In this document: in pieces, positions 22,408 to 34,440 of the stretch | How the letters are laid out: every line of letters starts with the position of its first letter | Position numbering within the stretch: the first letter of the stretch is position 1 | Source: Brienomyrus brachyistius | Taxonomy: Eukaryota > Chordata > Actinopteri > Osteoglossiformes > Mormyridae | Direction: 5' to 3' | NCBI RefSeq assembly: GCF_023856365.1 | Contig: NC_064543.1 | Location: forward strand, 7,962,452-8,026,451 | Length of the DNA stretch: 64,000 nucleotides | Made by a program: the position numbers and the translations under genes | The notes under the pieces: model-generated | Told to the model about the DNA's origin: nothing | What the model saw: only the letters and a program-made list of their open reading frames with translations | Databases searched by the model: none

Positions 22408-23104
22408 TAAGCTGCCTCTCTGCCTCGTCTGCCTCTCTGCCTCGTCTGCCTCTCTGCCTCGTCTGTCTCTCTACCTCACTGTCTCTCTGCCTCACTGTCT
22501 CTCTGCCTCACTGTCTCTCTGCCTCACTGTCTCTCTGCCTCACTGTCTCTCTGCCTCGTCTGTCTCTCTGCCTCGTCTGTCTCTCTGCCTCGTCTGTCTC
22601 TCTGCCTCGTCTGTCTCTCTGCCTCGTCTGTCTCTCTGCCTCACTGTCTCTCTGCCTCACTGTCTCTCTGCCTCACTGTCTCTCTGCCTCACTGTCTCTC
22701 TGCCTCACTGTCTCTCTGCCTCGTCTGTCTCTCTGCCTCGTCTGTCTCTCTGCCTTGTCTGCCTCACTGCCTCTCTACCTTGTCTGTCTCTCTGCCTCAC
22801 TGTCTCTCTGCCTCACTGTCTCTCTGCCTTGTCTGCCTCACTGCCTCTCTACCTTGTCTGTCTCTCTGCCTCACTGTCTCTCTGCCTCACTGTCTCTCTG
22901 CCTCTCTACCTTGTCTGTCTCTCTGCCTCACTGTCTCTCTGCCTCACTGTCTTGTCTGCCTCGTCTGTCTCTCTGCCTCGTCTGTCTCTCTGCCTCACTG
23001 TCTCTCTGCCTCACTGTCTCTCTGCCTTGTCTGCCTCGTCTGTCTCTCTGCCTCACTGTCTCTCTGCCTCACTGTCTCTCTGCCTCGTCTGCCTCTCTGC
23101 CTCA
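22408..23104. repeat. 700-bp CT-rich minisatellite (16- and 17-bp units)
   Basis: Tandem mix of CTCACTGTCTCTCTGC (16 bp) and CTCGTCTGTCTCTCTGC (17 bp) units with sub-variants. On the tropomodulin-sense (minus) strand it is a GAGGCAGAGAGACAG purine array. It produces plus-strand open frames of 150-280 codons (LCLTVSLPHCLSAS...) in all three frames, which are artefacts of a repeat without stops. Confidence 0.95.
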
Positions 23105-23508
23105 TGACTCGCCTCCAGTTCATTCTGATCGCAGAAACCAGACGCAACAAGCCAAACCCAGCAGCCACTGAAGATGCTGTGGACGGCACAAATCCTGAGA
23201 CAGACCAATGCAAACCATACAGACTGCTTTACTTTCCAGTATGACGAAGACCAGTACAGGAATGTTAGACATAGAAAAACCACAGCAGGGGCCCCAACTA
23301 AAAACCACTGTTTCGTTGTTCTCATGCCTCCAAACTGATGCTCCGTGTGACAGGCGGTGACCCTTGATTGACCCAGCACTCTGTCTTTAGTAACGGCTCC
23401 ACCCAAACCAGCCTCCTCCACCCAAGAAATTGACTCACTGATCCATGGCCACCAAAACACACAAACAGCGCCTTGATGCTGCACAGCAGATTCATCTAGA
23501 CCTACGTA

Positions 23509-24115
23509 GCATAGAGAGTTTGCCTGGCCAGACACTGCACAGCACAGAGAGCTCGCCCCCGGCCCCACGCAGCGCAGTGCAGAGAGCTCGTCCAGCCCAG
23601 CCCTAGGCAGTGCAGTGTGTAGAGCTCGCCCGGCCCAGCCCCAGGCAACATACTGTAGTGTGGAGAACTTGCCTAAACCCACCCCACACAGCGTGGTGAG
23701 CTCGCCTGGCTTGGCCCCGCACAGCACAAACAGCTCACCCGGCCTAGCCCCAGGCAACGAAGAGTGGAGAGCTCACCCGACCTAGCTCCAGGCAGCGCAG
23801 TGTGGAGAGCTCGCCCAGCCCAGCCCCACCCCACGCAGCATAGAGAGTTCGCCTGGCTGGACCCTGCACAGCACAGAGAGCGCGCCCACGGCCCCACGTA
23901 GCGCAGTGCAGAGAGCTCGTCCAGCCCAGCCCTAGGCAGTGCAGTGTAGAGAACTTGCCCGACCCAGCCCCAGGCAACATATTGTAGTGTGGAGAACTTT
24001 CCTAACCCCACCCCACGCAGAGCTCGCCCGGCCCAGCCTCAGGCAGCGCAGTGTGGAGAGCACACCCAGCCCAGCCCCAGGCAGCGCAGTGTGGAGAGCA
24101 CACCCAGTTCCGACC
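23509..24115. repeat. GC-rich minisatellite with higher-order structure
   Basis: About 17 units of 29-43 bp, each beginning near GAGAGCTCGCCC and containing CCCAGCCCCAGGCAGYGCAG. The block from 23509 recurs at 23838 (GCATAGAGAGTT...), giving a higher-order period of 329 bp. It ends about 65 bp from the donor of tmod3 exon 2 and is G-rich in the transcribed sense. Confidence 0.92.
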
Positions 24116-24181
24116 CCATAATATACCAGCAAAGTGAAATCGCACTGCACGCTCCAGGAGGACATTTCATTAATGACACAC

Positions 24182-24338
24182 CTTTCTTCTCCCCAGTGAA
24201 AGGGACCACATCGTCCCGGTCCTTGTGCTCCATAGCCTCCTTCTCCAGGTATGTCAGCAGCTTTTCTCTGTCGAAGGGACCCGTGTCAGCTTTGCTGGTT
24301 TGGTCTTTCTGCCGCATGCCAGCTGGGAGCAGCGCATT
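24182..24338 (-). CDS. tmod3: tmod3 exon 2 (first actin-binding region)
   Basis: Encodes NALLPAGMRQKDQTSKADTG then PFDREKLLTYLEKEAMEHKD and RDDVVPFTGEKK (residues 43-94). This holds the tropomyosin-dependent actin-binding segment of tropomodulin (LLPAG.RQKDQT...GPF.R..LL.YLE). It is flanked by acceptor TTTCACAG and donor GTGTGT, phase 0 to phase 1. The residue choices (NALLPAG, YLEKEAxEHKDR) resemble TMOD3 more than TMOD2. Confidence 0.96.
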
Positions 24339-24591
24339 CTGTGAAAGACCAAATGCTAGATATATTATTTTCATGATATTTTTACCCTTCCATCACTGGC
24401 TAAATGGCCTACTTTTGTAAAGTATTTTTAATCAAACTCCCTCTACACCGAAATCTACCTACCTGGGATCACACTAAAATGATCATTCTCCGGTTACGTG
24501 CATATTACAGATCTGAATAAATAGTGTTTGCTAATAATTCAGCATGAAGGTCTGCTTCTCAAGATTCAGAAGGCCCCCACCCACGGGTCAT

Positions 24592-24605
24592 GGGGGGGGG
24601 GGGGG
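24592..24605. repeat. 14-base G homopolymer
   Basis: Uninterrupted G run in the intron between exons 1 and 2. Confidence 0.9.
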
Positions 24606-24674
24606 CTCACTGCCTCCTGGAAGCCCCTGCACCCTTCACTGCCTCCTAACCAGAATCAGCTCATTTACTCTCAC

Positions 24675-24815
24675 CTCTGGGTCCATCTCCTCCAGAGCGC
24701 ATTCCAGTTGCTTTAGCTCCTCTTCTGAGAGCTTGTTGAGGATCTCATCTTCGTCAATCTGTCGGTACTTCTCCAAGTCCTTCTTGAATGGCAGCGCCAT
24801 GACTACAGAGGTTGT
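24675..24815 (-). CDS. tmod3: tmod3 exon 1 of the coding region (start codon; first tropomyosin-binding region)
   Basis: The ATG is at 24800-24798, preceded by 15 bases of 5' UTR and an acceptor (CCGGCAG). It encodes MALPFKKDLEKYRQIDEDEI then LNKLSEEELKQLECALEEMD and PE, the classic tropomodulin N-terminus that binds tropomyosin through an amphipathic helix. The whole assembled gene (24800 to about 11.0 kb, 8 firm exons, 336 codons plus a short tail) encodes the actin pointed-end capping protein. It acts in the cytoplasm on tropomyosin-coated filaments, with no signal peptide. Similarity is mixed between TMOD2 and TMOD3. I favour tmod3 because of NALLPAG, EHKDR, FDEPPNPTN and TQQGPR, but the paralogue needs a tree. 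Confidence 0.95.
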
Positions 24816-24819
24816 CTGC

Positions 24820-27655
24820 CGGAAAAGAGGCCGTCTTGCGGTTCCACACCAGTCAGTCCCGCCTCTAAGACACAGAAAGAATTACAGTTGATGCACAATA
24901 CAATCAATACCAATATTCACTACAGCATCGTTCCATCAAACGGAACAGTCACAGATCTCTACTGCCCCCGGCTCCCTGAAACCTACAGGTATCCCTCGTC
25001 TTTCTAAGGTACAGGTGACATACAAGTAGGACTTCGTGAGAAGCATATTGTGACACCCAAAAGTTAGTAATCTAAATTAAACTAAATTCAGCATATCCTT
25101 ATGTTTATTAAACGTCGGACTTTAAACTGCAAAAAGTAGCGTCGCCAACCATCATCCTTTTACCTTGTTTAATCACAACATCTCCTCTTTTAAAAGATGC
25201 TGCGGCTGCTGATCTGTCCCTTTCTTCACCGCCGCTTCAGTGCTTATTCCTTGCATGATTTACCAAAACAGTAGCATGTGGCTCCGCTACCCAAATTTAA
25301 CATAAGGATACGTCGAATTTATACTGAGTACTAACTTTTGGGTATTACAATGTGCCTCTCATTAATACTTTGGGCACATTACTAATCTGCTTACTAAATT
25401 GTGGATGTGAGTAAATGTCCATATAGTACCGAAAAGCCTGCATCCATAGAAATGTCTTCGGCAGTCAGCCCTGGCAATTATTGTGCATGTGCCACATAAT
25501 TGCAATTATATCATGAAGTGACATCATGCAGCCCTACATACAAGTCAAATGATCACATAACCCTTCGTTTAATTCAACTGAACATAGGCTTATTCTATCA
25601 CATTCACAGACACTCAGAATATTCTAGTCTTGCAGGAAAGACTAGTGCTTTGTTTAAAAGGACACATCCATCCCAGAGAGCCGACAGACATGCAACGCTC
25701 TCACCAAAGAGACACAGTGCTTTTAGCTGCTTTTAAAATGGGGGGGTGGTGGGGCTGTAACAGTGTCTGGGTCCCCTCTACATGAAGATGCAGAGGTGCA
25801 GAGTTTCCTTATCAGCATATCACCTGACGCAGGAAGACGAAGACCACCCGCGGAACCAATAACCAAAGTACCTTCAGCTCAAGCAGACGTGCTTTAAAAT
25901 GCTATTAAAAAAAGCTGCAATTTGGGGTGGGTAAAGAAACCGGTTCAGCGTGTCACTCTCCCACGACGTATGACCTCATTTTTCCATATCTCCATGTAGA
26001 GCACAACAGATGTGTGTGTTCAAGACAAAAGCAGACCATCCCTGATCCACTGAAGAAGGGCTCTCGCGGAAGCCGGCAGACAGACTGCAGAGCGAACCCT
26101 GGGGAAGCCGGCAGCTCGAGGTGGAAACTCTTAAGGCTGGTAATGCAGCTGAACGCAGCATGTCTGCATGCATTATTCAAATTGAACGGACATTAATACT
26201 CAACTCGCATTAAGGGAAACGGACTATTGCTGGGAAATGTCATCAGCATCAGAGAGCTGCGGTCAAAAAATTAAACAGAAGTGCAATTCCTTTATTATCA
26301 CCAAGCATAATATGATTTTTGACTGTTCTAGAATAAGTATTAAAATGTCACTTCTTTAAAGTATGAAAGAATATTAAGTTACTTTAAAAAAAGTGGATGG
26401 ATATCAGCAAATAATGCACAGATGGTGAATTCAGGACATTAATTTCAAACCTGCTGTACTGACTCATTGAACAATAAAAGACATTCACTGTCTCTAACCC
26501 AGTCCTGAGTCTCCATTTACACACTGGTTTCCACTCACATCCATTAAGGAACAGCACTGCACACAATTACTGAATAGTTACATAACCACAGTCCGTTTTA
26601 CAGCCATTCAAGCAAATAACCTTTAAGTTCTGGGAATTGTTTAATTAGAATATAAAACCAGACAAGGTCATATGCGTACGAATGGGTACTTCTAACGACC
26701 AAATCATGACCTTTAACTTCACTTCATTAACCAACGCATGAGGTTAAATCAACAATAAAACAAAGCAAATTACAGGCTAACCTTTTAAAAACTGTGCTTA
26801 AATGTATTTCAAGAACGTTTAGATGATCAGCTGTTTAAAAACTGACAAGAATTACGAACATGACCCACTATATAAATGGATCGCTCCCCACTTGCCAGAT
26901 GAATTTAGGCCGTCCTAATCTACTTGGTCTGCTCACAGGTCACATTTCATCTAAGTCCTTTGATACTCTTGGTACTTGATAAACAGATTATTTATATGTT
27001 ATGCATATTCAAGAATTTTCTAGAAAGGATCTGAGGATAAATTGACATTATGTTTACGTCAGGTGGTCAGGTCATGTGATGCGACACTCTATCATTCTCC
27101 TTTGTAGGTGGCTTGGCGTGTCCAGATGTTTGACTGGTATTTTACTTAAACAAAACTGTTACAGTAAATATATATTTGAAGAAAAATATGAATCACAAAT
27201 CCAAATGACTGGTGAAGCCAGTTTCTCTTCTGGGCTAAGATCAAGACCCACCCCCACATCCATGTTGCATGACCTCCAGAGACTGGCCGGATCATGCTGT
27301 GTCGATGGGAAAAATGGTGATGCTGAACTGCGTCAGAAGGTAAGAGATCAAGCTGTTTGCGCTGACTCTGGGCAAGAGGTTGAACAGAGTTCAGTTCTGT
27401 TCAGTATCTCATGCCAATGCACTCAGCCTACACTTCATTCAGTTACCAGGCTTGGAGGCCAAACACAAGACATCCAAGATGACAGAGGGCTCAGCTGTAA
27501 CAGCCTTCTAAGCAGGGTGATTTTTGTCTGTCCCAAATTCTGTTACTAAGCTTGATCGCTATCTGAGATCATAGGACACTATGAAAGTATGAGGAAACAC
27601 TAGATAAAACACATGATTATATTAATAATAACAGAAGAAACAAGGTGTATATACA
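24820..27655 (-). other. tmod3 first intron, proximal part
   Basis: No exon or identifiable repeat. It contains two CT/AA-rich stretches and a 157-codon plus-strand open frame (27076-27549) with no recognisable domain, probably chance. Confidence 0.45.
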
Positions 27656-27836
27656 CCAACTGGCAGTGTTGGGCGTTTCAGATCCAGAAGCTACAAATCC
27701 AGACCGAGATTTTGTTTCTACCAAGCAGTTGAACATAAAGAGTCACAGTCACAGAGGACTCAGCTGGTTGGGAGAAACAAAATCTTGGTCTGGATCTACA
27801 GCTTCTGGACTAGAAGTGCTCAACACTGCTAACTGG
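27656..27836. mobile_element. 165-bp hAT-like MITE with 8-bp target duplication
   Basis: The element 27664-27828 starts CAGTGTTGGGC and ends in its complement (...CAACACTG). The arms pair for about 70 bases, for example CCAGAAGCTACAAATCCAGA on the left against CCAGAAGCTGTAGATCCAGA on the right arm read in reverse. It is flanked by CCAACTGG (27656-27663) and CTAACTGG (27829-27836), a 7/8 match that fits the 8-bp target duplication of hAT transposons. It encodes no protein. Confidence 0.85.
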
Positions 27837-27839
27837 ATG

Positions 27840-29548
27840 GTGTTAACTGAGTTTCACATACATTAATCCTGTTAGCTGGTTTTCTACAGGATTTCTCATG
27901 AAACCCCCCCCCCAATAAAACACTCTCCTTGTAATAATAATAAGACATGAGGTAATTCAGAACTCAGAGGGGGGGGCACGGGAGAGTTATATTATCTGAA
28001 AAAAAGACTGCAGAGTCTTTTAGGTTATATCTAGGTTAGACTTTGGGCCTCCAAAACCAACTCCGGAGGGAAGGTAGTTCATGCTCCTCATCCTCACTTT
28101 CTCACTGACTCTATAGCCTCCAGGATTTCCGGATTTTTTTAAAAGTAACGTCCAGCATTAACACCCGGATTTATGGTGACTTCAGACCCCTACAGAATAA
28201 ACTCGACTATCTTCTTCTCACATGTTCTGGTAAACCAGGTCAGGTGGACAATGAGCTACGCCACCGTGTCTGCAGTATCTACAGAGGCAGCGGTGCATTA
28301 ACTTCCTTTAACTTGAGTTCTAGTTTCTATCTCGCTGCAATCGAGATGAAGAAATCATTCCAGCTGTTTAACAGTGAGTCACGCAGGCCCCGTTTCCCCC
28401 TAGGTCTCCTAGATGTTAGCTCAGAAGCACTCCTCCCAGGCAAGTCTTTACCAGCCTTCGCTGAAGCTCCTCTCCCAGAAATACAGACAACCTGGTCACC
28501 CCTGGAGGAGAAGCTCTGAAGCTCAGCCCTGTGCTCGCAGTGGCACAAAGAGCAGAGCAAGATTGCAAAATGACGCCTTCTGACAGATGATGCCATATTT
28601 ACACACGCGACTATAGCAATCGCCGGATCACGTCATGCTAATACAGCGGCAACGCCCCGAACGTGCTTCGTATAAACAGATACTCGCCAGTTTAACCACA
28701 GCTCACTCCGAACTCAAGCCAAAACAATAGCTGCTCCACTAATTGTAACAAGGATAACGTCAAACTACTGAAATAAAAAAAAGTCCTATTATACTTCCGA
28801 CATACTATTTACAGCTAGATGTCATTTGTGTAATGAACATGGAATTCAAGGAGTGATTAGACAATCATCAGCTTCATTAACCCTTTATAAAGGAAATATA
28901 CTTTATAAAAATATTCAATTTATGACCTCATATTTTGTATATAATAAAATACATATGATCTGGAAAAACAATAGCTAAATAACAACAGATTGTCTATTTT
29001 CTTCTCTAATAAGATCACCAGTCAACGCTTTACAGCCTTCTTTTTTACCTTTAAACACGCGTTAACTTTGCACATACTTACTAACTTAAAAGGCTGTGGT
29101 TATCTGAGTTATAGCTTGATTGATGGACTAGCAGAAATGCATAAAATTACTATTACTTAAGCAAGCAACAAGCCCCGTTTAGCCAATGAATGTCATATAT
29201 CCAGACGATCGGGTTTTCTGGTCTGTGTCTCAGGAAGGGATTGGCACATACTTTACCACAACTTGCCCTTTCATTTCGTTTTGCCTATTTGTTGACAAAC
29301 AATTATCGCATTCGCGTTTTATAAGGCGCCTGGTCCGGGTTCGCAAAAAAAATGAAAATAAACGGGACAGAATGCGGCATGCGGTGAAGCATTGTGGACA
29401 CACACCCCAAAGATCACCAGATCAACCAAGAATGATAATTAAATTAAAAATAGATATATATGCTAGGAACACATGTTTCTTTAGCAGGACACCGCCAAGG
29501 TATTTCCTACACCCGACTGGACATGCCGGTGTATAAAACAACAACAAC

Positions 29549-29588
<40 letters not shown>

Positions 29589-30140
29589 TGAAGAAAGCGG
29601 AATAGCAGTTGACGGCAACAACCAAAACAGCACGTTAGGACATTGCAGTGTGTGGTAGTTCTTAGGAAATAATTTGCGGATGACAAATCATACATTTCAA
29701 CTTCGAGTGTTCTAAGCTGTTGACCTAGCTAAAGATCCGAAAACCGACCAGTTGATTAGCAAAAAGCCTATTTATGTCTAGTTGTAGCTGGTAAAATTGA
29801 AGGTAAGGTACGGATAACGATGACCAAAAATGTACGATGACAGTTTTAGGCACACCAAGCAGCGCTGTGTAGTGCAGTCATTATTGCCGCCCATTGATTT
29901 CCTGATCCAACCCATTTACCGCGACTTGAAGACTTCACAGTACACTTAACCAGAAAGCAATTCATAACGTATTACTTCACTTCATAATTAAATGCATTAG
30001 CCAACCAAATAATCTCCCTACGTCTGTTTATATGAGACAACATATACAAAGTATATATCGAGCTAGCTGCGGCAATCTGTATAAATTATTATAAAAACCC
30101 ATAGATAAAACAACTGCTAATTATTAGCAAATGTCTTATT
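27840..30140 (-). other. tmod3 first intron, distal part
   Basis: Contains a short C run (27906-27913), a (CAA)n(TAA)n microsatellite at 29538-29588 and otherwise AT-rich DNA. The plus-strand frames here have no recognisable features. Confidence 0.45.
29538..29588. repeat. (CAA)n(TAA)n microsatellite
   Basis: Four CAA units followed by about 13 TAA units. Confidence 0.95.
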
Positions 30141-30146
30141 TCTTAC

Positions 30147-30340
30147 CAAACTGTAATGCTTCAAAGCGATATCAGGAGTTACCAGTGAACAATTATACGC
30201 GTTTTCTGCTTTTGGTCGCAATAAGTACCAGACTAATAGTAGAGCTGTATTTCCGACAGCTTCAGTCCCACACTGTCTCACCCCAAGGGCGGCAACACAG
30301 GAAGACAGAAACTGGACAATACCACGTGTCACAGGTCGAA
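30147..30340 (-). promoter_or_regulatory. candidate 5' non-coding exon and promoter of tmod3
   Basis: On the minus strand a strong donor (CAGTTTG|GTAAGA, 30147/30146) closes a less AT-rich stretch. Upstream of it are a CACGTG-type E-box (about 30322-30327), a CCATTGG (inverted CCAAT) near 30362-30368 and an ETS-like CACTTCC. The first coding exon has an acceptor 15 bases before its ATG, so a non-coding first exon must exist upstream. This is the best candidate I see between 24.8 and 38 kb. The start site is unknown. Confidence 0.35.
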
Positions 30341-30344
30341 TAGC

Positions 30345-33300
30345 CTGACGATAAAATCCACCAATGGAAGTGGCCTATCCCGCCTTCGACATTTTCAGCA
30401 TCAACCAGCAACACAAAAAATGCAGGAAGTGGACTCAATCGTGCAATGGTTTATGGGACTTGTTGTTCCGAAGGGAATCATTAGCGTAGCGTGTGGTTGA
30501 ATATCTAATTATGGAGAGGTAATAAAATCGTGAATATAGAGATATAGTACAATTTCGTATAAATGTCAAAAACATCCAGAACCTGATTGTTTTTGCTAAC
30601 TTATTATATAGATATATTTAGTTAGAAAAAATATAATATATAAATTAGTAACCACTTACACACAGATTTACTAAATGCTCGTTTCTGGGAAAGTTGTTAG
30701 AATGTAATCTAACTGGAATCTATGTGTTTTAGTAACATGTTGGTACTAAAATTTAATTGTATAAAAAGTTTAAAGCTTTTTTTGGCTTGGCTAATAGTAA
30801 ATCAAGACACGATATTAAAATTTAGTAAAATAGACTAAAAGAGTGGCAAACAGTGACTTAAGAATCAACTTTCCAACAAGGTTAATTACATTCTGTATAT
30901 CTGCAGTGAAATACTGAATGTTGCACAGACATGCATTCCCAAACGCAGGCTAAGTCAGCTCCTTTTACTGCCTTACAAGAAGCAGCTTCTCCGTCTCGTG
31001 CCACTTTGTATACAATCAGCTCCATACATCTGCAGATGATCTCTTTCACTTTTTACTGTATCATCACTGGAACCGGTTCTTAATCTTATAACTGGAAGCA
31101 TCTCATGCTGTAGTGTAAACAATGCCAGTGTCAACAGTACCAAGAACAAAATACTGACCAGTACTAAGCAGTACAAAAACGAAAAAGTGTACTAACTACA
31201 CAGCCCAGTAGAATCACAAGGAGTTTCATGTCTCTCTCAGAAAAACTAGATTCTTCTAGATGCTTCCATCACTTGACCGCTCAAACATTGTCTAGTTAAA
31301 CAGTGCCCTGTGTACCATGGTTAACATATAGCTCTTGAAATCTCCGTGGTAATGCAAACTCAGCTGGCTGGAGAATCAAAACTCCTTTATGCAGCTTGAG
31401 TTGCTAGGTGAACTCAAGAGACTGAGCAGCCACTTTCCTAAAAACAGGGATGCTATTCTCCAAGCAGACATTTGCAGCAGTTACAGGGTCTCATTGAGTT
31501 GCAATTCATTTTGGTTGCTGAATTTTTAAATGAGCCAAAAAACAAAGGCAGTCATAACGGTTCCATTCTCATGTCACTAAAAGACCTTCACATGAACGTA
31601 TTGTGTTAGAAGGTTTTTTCCAGTTATCGAGGCTTGGCTGTAGGTAAAGCAACAAGAAATTAAATCATATGATAATATGCCAGTGATGATGGACCAGATC
31701 ACTCACATTACTCACTGAATGGTGCCAGGAAGATGCACTAATGCACAAAAGGCTAATAATGAAGCTCTTGAGTAAAAATAAAAAAGTATGGGAAGAATTT
31801 TTAAAAATGAACACATTTCAATCTTAATTGGCCAGGTGCAATTAACTAATTGGTTTTGCATAAACAAGCTATAACAATGAAAAATCAGTGGATCAATTAA
31901 AAAAGTGTGTGCACTAAAAAATCAGCCATTTAACTGGGAGGAAAATGCCAAAAACCAAAAATTCCGGTCACCTTGCTTTATAAAGAGTCTCTTTTGTTCT
32001 TTGGTGGCAGCTTAGAGAACTTGGTGCATGACAGCACTTTCCATCTGTCCTTAGACAGCTACCAGGAAAAACTAGGGGAAAGGGTCTGTTACTTTTAATT
32101 GTCAGGCTTTTGGTTTAAATGGTTTCCTGCATAAGGTGCCCAATTCACCTCCAAGAAAGGCACCCTGCTTCCTTTCAGCAAGTACCAGAATTAAGCAGAA
32201 TTGCTAGAGGAAAACCTGACCAGGCATTCACATAGGTAACCTGCTAATTAATCATGCATAAACAATGAAAATGTTTCCAGAATGAGCACTGTTTGGTGAA
32301 GGCCTCCCTCTGTATTGTACACAACACTGCCAAGGTTCTTCACAACAGACTCCTTCTCAGGCAGGACAATGGAGTCCAGAAAGTTGCCTATTGTACTAAA
32401 GTGGACAATGAGATTCTCAAAATGGTGTCTATTATGTTACTGGGTTAATCATTGACCGGGATGAATCTGAGTTGATCACGGATGAATCTGGCATCAGCCA
32501 GTTATCTTTTTGTGATCCCTGGCTTCTCAAAAGCCCACTGTACGTTACCATTTGAATGCTCTATAGATTCAAATCAAAACTGATCATTTAAAGCTATATC
32601 CGAAGAATGTGTCTTCAGCAAAAAACAATCAGAGCTCCGACATAGAGATGATTTTTTAATTTTAAATTTTTTTGCCAAGAAGCTGCAGAAATCATGCTGA
32701 CAGTGCTCTAGGGTGCCCTAGATTAGAAAGATAGACGTCACCAGCCTCAGACTTAGCAGGAGGCTAATACTGTGAGAACAAACTCACGGTACTGTGTACT
32801 CGATAAGATGGTACTCCCAGAGTCTCTGCTGTAGGAGCACTGGAAACTGGGAGTACTGTGTTATGTGAAAGCCTCGCAATCAGAAGAACAAGCCATCTCA
32901 TGCCGAGAACCATCTGTTTGGCCTGCTGGTTCTGGGCGGAACATGTCACCAAGTGAAAGAAATAATGTAAACACAGTCTTCAGTGAGAAGCTTGCTGATT
33001 ATGCCCTATCAAGAGATCACAGTCGTGCATGTTTGGGTTTAAAATACACAGGTTGGTTTTTTCCGATGGTCTTACGTTTTAGACAATCGAGTGTGGAGCT
33101 GTCCCGAAATGTGCAGTGATGATGACCAGCGCAGGACAGACCCCCAGGACAGACTGTTTGCTGCCAAACTCGTCTGGCAGCTGACTTTCAATAGGACGCT
33201 ACAGGACAAACTGAAAGCAAGTGAGTGTCTGGCAAAGACATGGCGAACCATGCAATTTCATGGGGAAGGACAAAGAGGCTGAAAATGATACCGTTCTGTA

Positions 33301-34195
33301 ACTGGATGATCCCAAAGCCCAGGGGTGATCTAAAGATCAGCGCAGGGCTAACAAACAGGTGCTTGTTCAGTAGACTATCTTCACCCATCACAGCCTAATT
33401 TTCATTAAGTGGCTGATTGCTGATAAACAAACGTGCGGTTTCATAGGAATTCATAGGAATTTTCACATTTTGTGGAGGTGTGAATCATTGGCCTTAAGGG
33501 GATTTCATTTGGGAACAATTCAATGTTCCATGGGTTTCAATTTATCAATTATTTTCATAACCCAAATTCAAACCTTTTTTAATGTGACTGAAAACAATTC
33601 ATGAATATGACCATGTACAACTTAATTACACACTATTAATGAACTATGACGAAAGTAGAATTTCAGAACATCATTTTTATTGTTATTACTCGTATTACAG
33701 AAGGAGAACAAGCCAGTCTAAATAGTCAAAAAGGCCAACTACAAACACATGAAGGAAACCTGACCTGACTGGCTTTCATTTAGGACAATATCATCAATAC
33801 CAATCAATGCCCAGTACCGTCCATACTAATAACCGACTAACCTCTGAGCCATTTGCTGAGCAGGGACTGGCCAGATTTAACATAGAACGAGAAACACGGC
33901 ACAGGCTGGCATTCTGAGTCTGTTTACAAACGATGAACATGCCAATGAAATCTCTCATTCTCCACTACAGAAAATGTACTGCCTCTTTAGCTCTGATGCT
34001 GCTGAATTGAATAACTGTATTGATGAAGTGTAAATACTGGCTGGCAATAACAGCCAAGACTGACCCAATGGGCCGATGCCAATGTCTTGATTTATGATGG
34101 ATTTTCCAAGATGTCGCCATTCTAGCGGCAGTTTGTTGCAGTAGCTCCAGTTCTTTGTCTACTCACTGTATAAGATGCGCTTTTTAAACACTTTG
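30345..34195. other. intergenic region between tmod3 and leo1
   Basis: AT-rich, no supported gene. Scattered repeat remnants are likely from base composition, but none is identifiable until 34.2 kb. Confidence 0.4.
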
Positions 34196-34440
34196 CTGAA
34201 CAAACCGATGAAAAAGGCTGGCTCTGTGCTGGTGACTGCTCTGGAGCCCCTAGAGCTTGTTGTGGAGAGAAAGATGTTGCACAAGCTGCTCAGCATTATG
34301 GACAATACTATGCAGCACTTACACAATCTATTGGACAGACAACAGTGTGAGACTCCTTCAGCTAGTAAAGGTCATTACAGGAGGTCATTCCTGCCCAAGG
34401 CAGAAACCATCTATAACCACTCGTCCCTGTGCTGGAAGAG
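34196..34440 (+). mobile_element. C-terminal remnant of a non-LTR retrotransposon ORF
   Basis: The frame contains MDNTMQHLHNLLDRQQ followed by GHYRRSFLPKAETIYNHSS. This has the pattern of the last segment of fish CR1/L2-type reverse-transcriptase ORFs (MDxxxHPLHxxxxxQxS...RYxxSFxPxAIxLYN). A short, decayed piece; the family call is from memory. Confidence 0.55.

Noticed and set aside
22335..23244. Plus-strand open frames of 278, 247 and 154 codons (Leu/Ser/Cys-rich)
   Set aside because: They are translations of the CT-rich minisatellite in three frames. Mixed 16- and 17-bp units without stop triplets produce long frames by composition.
23053..24165. Minus-strand frames up to 234 codons (LPGAGLGELSTLRC-type)
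   Set aside because: They translate the second minisatellite. The repeated phrases match its unit length and there is no independent coding evidence.
27076..27549. Plus-strand frame of 157 codons in the tmod3 first intron
   Set aside because: Long for chance but no family resemblance and no splice-supported extension. It lies just left of the MITE without overlapping it. Kept only as an unsupported frame.
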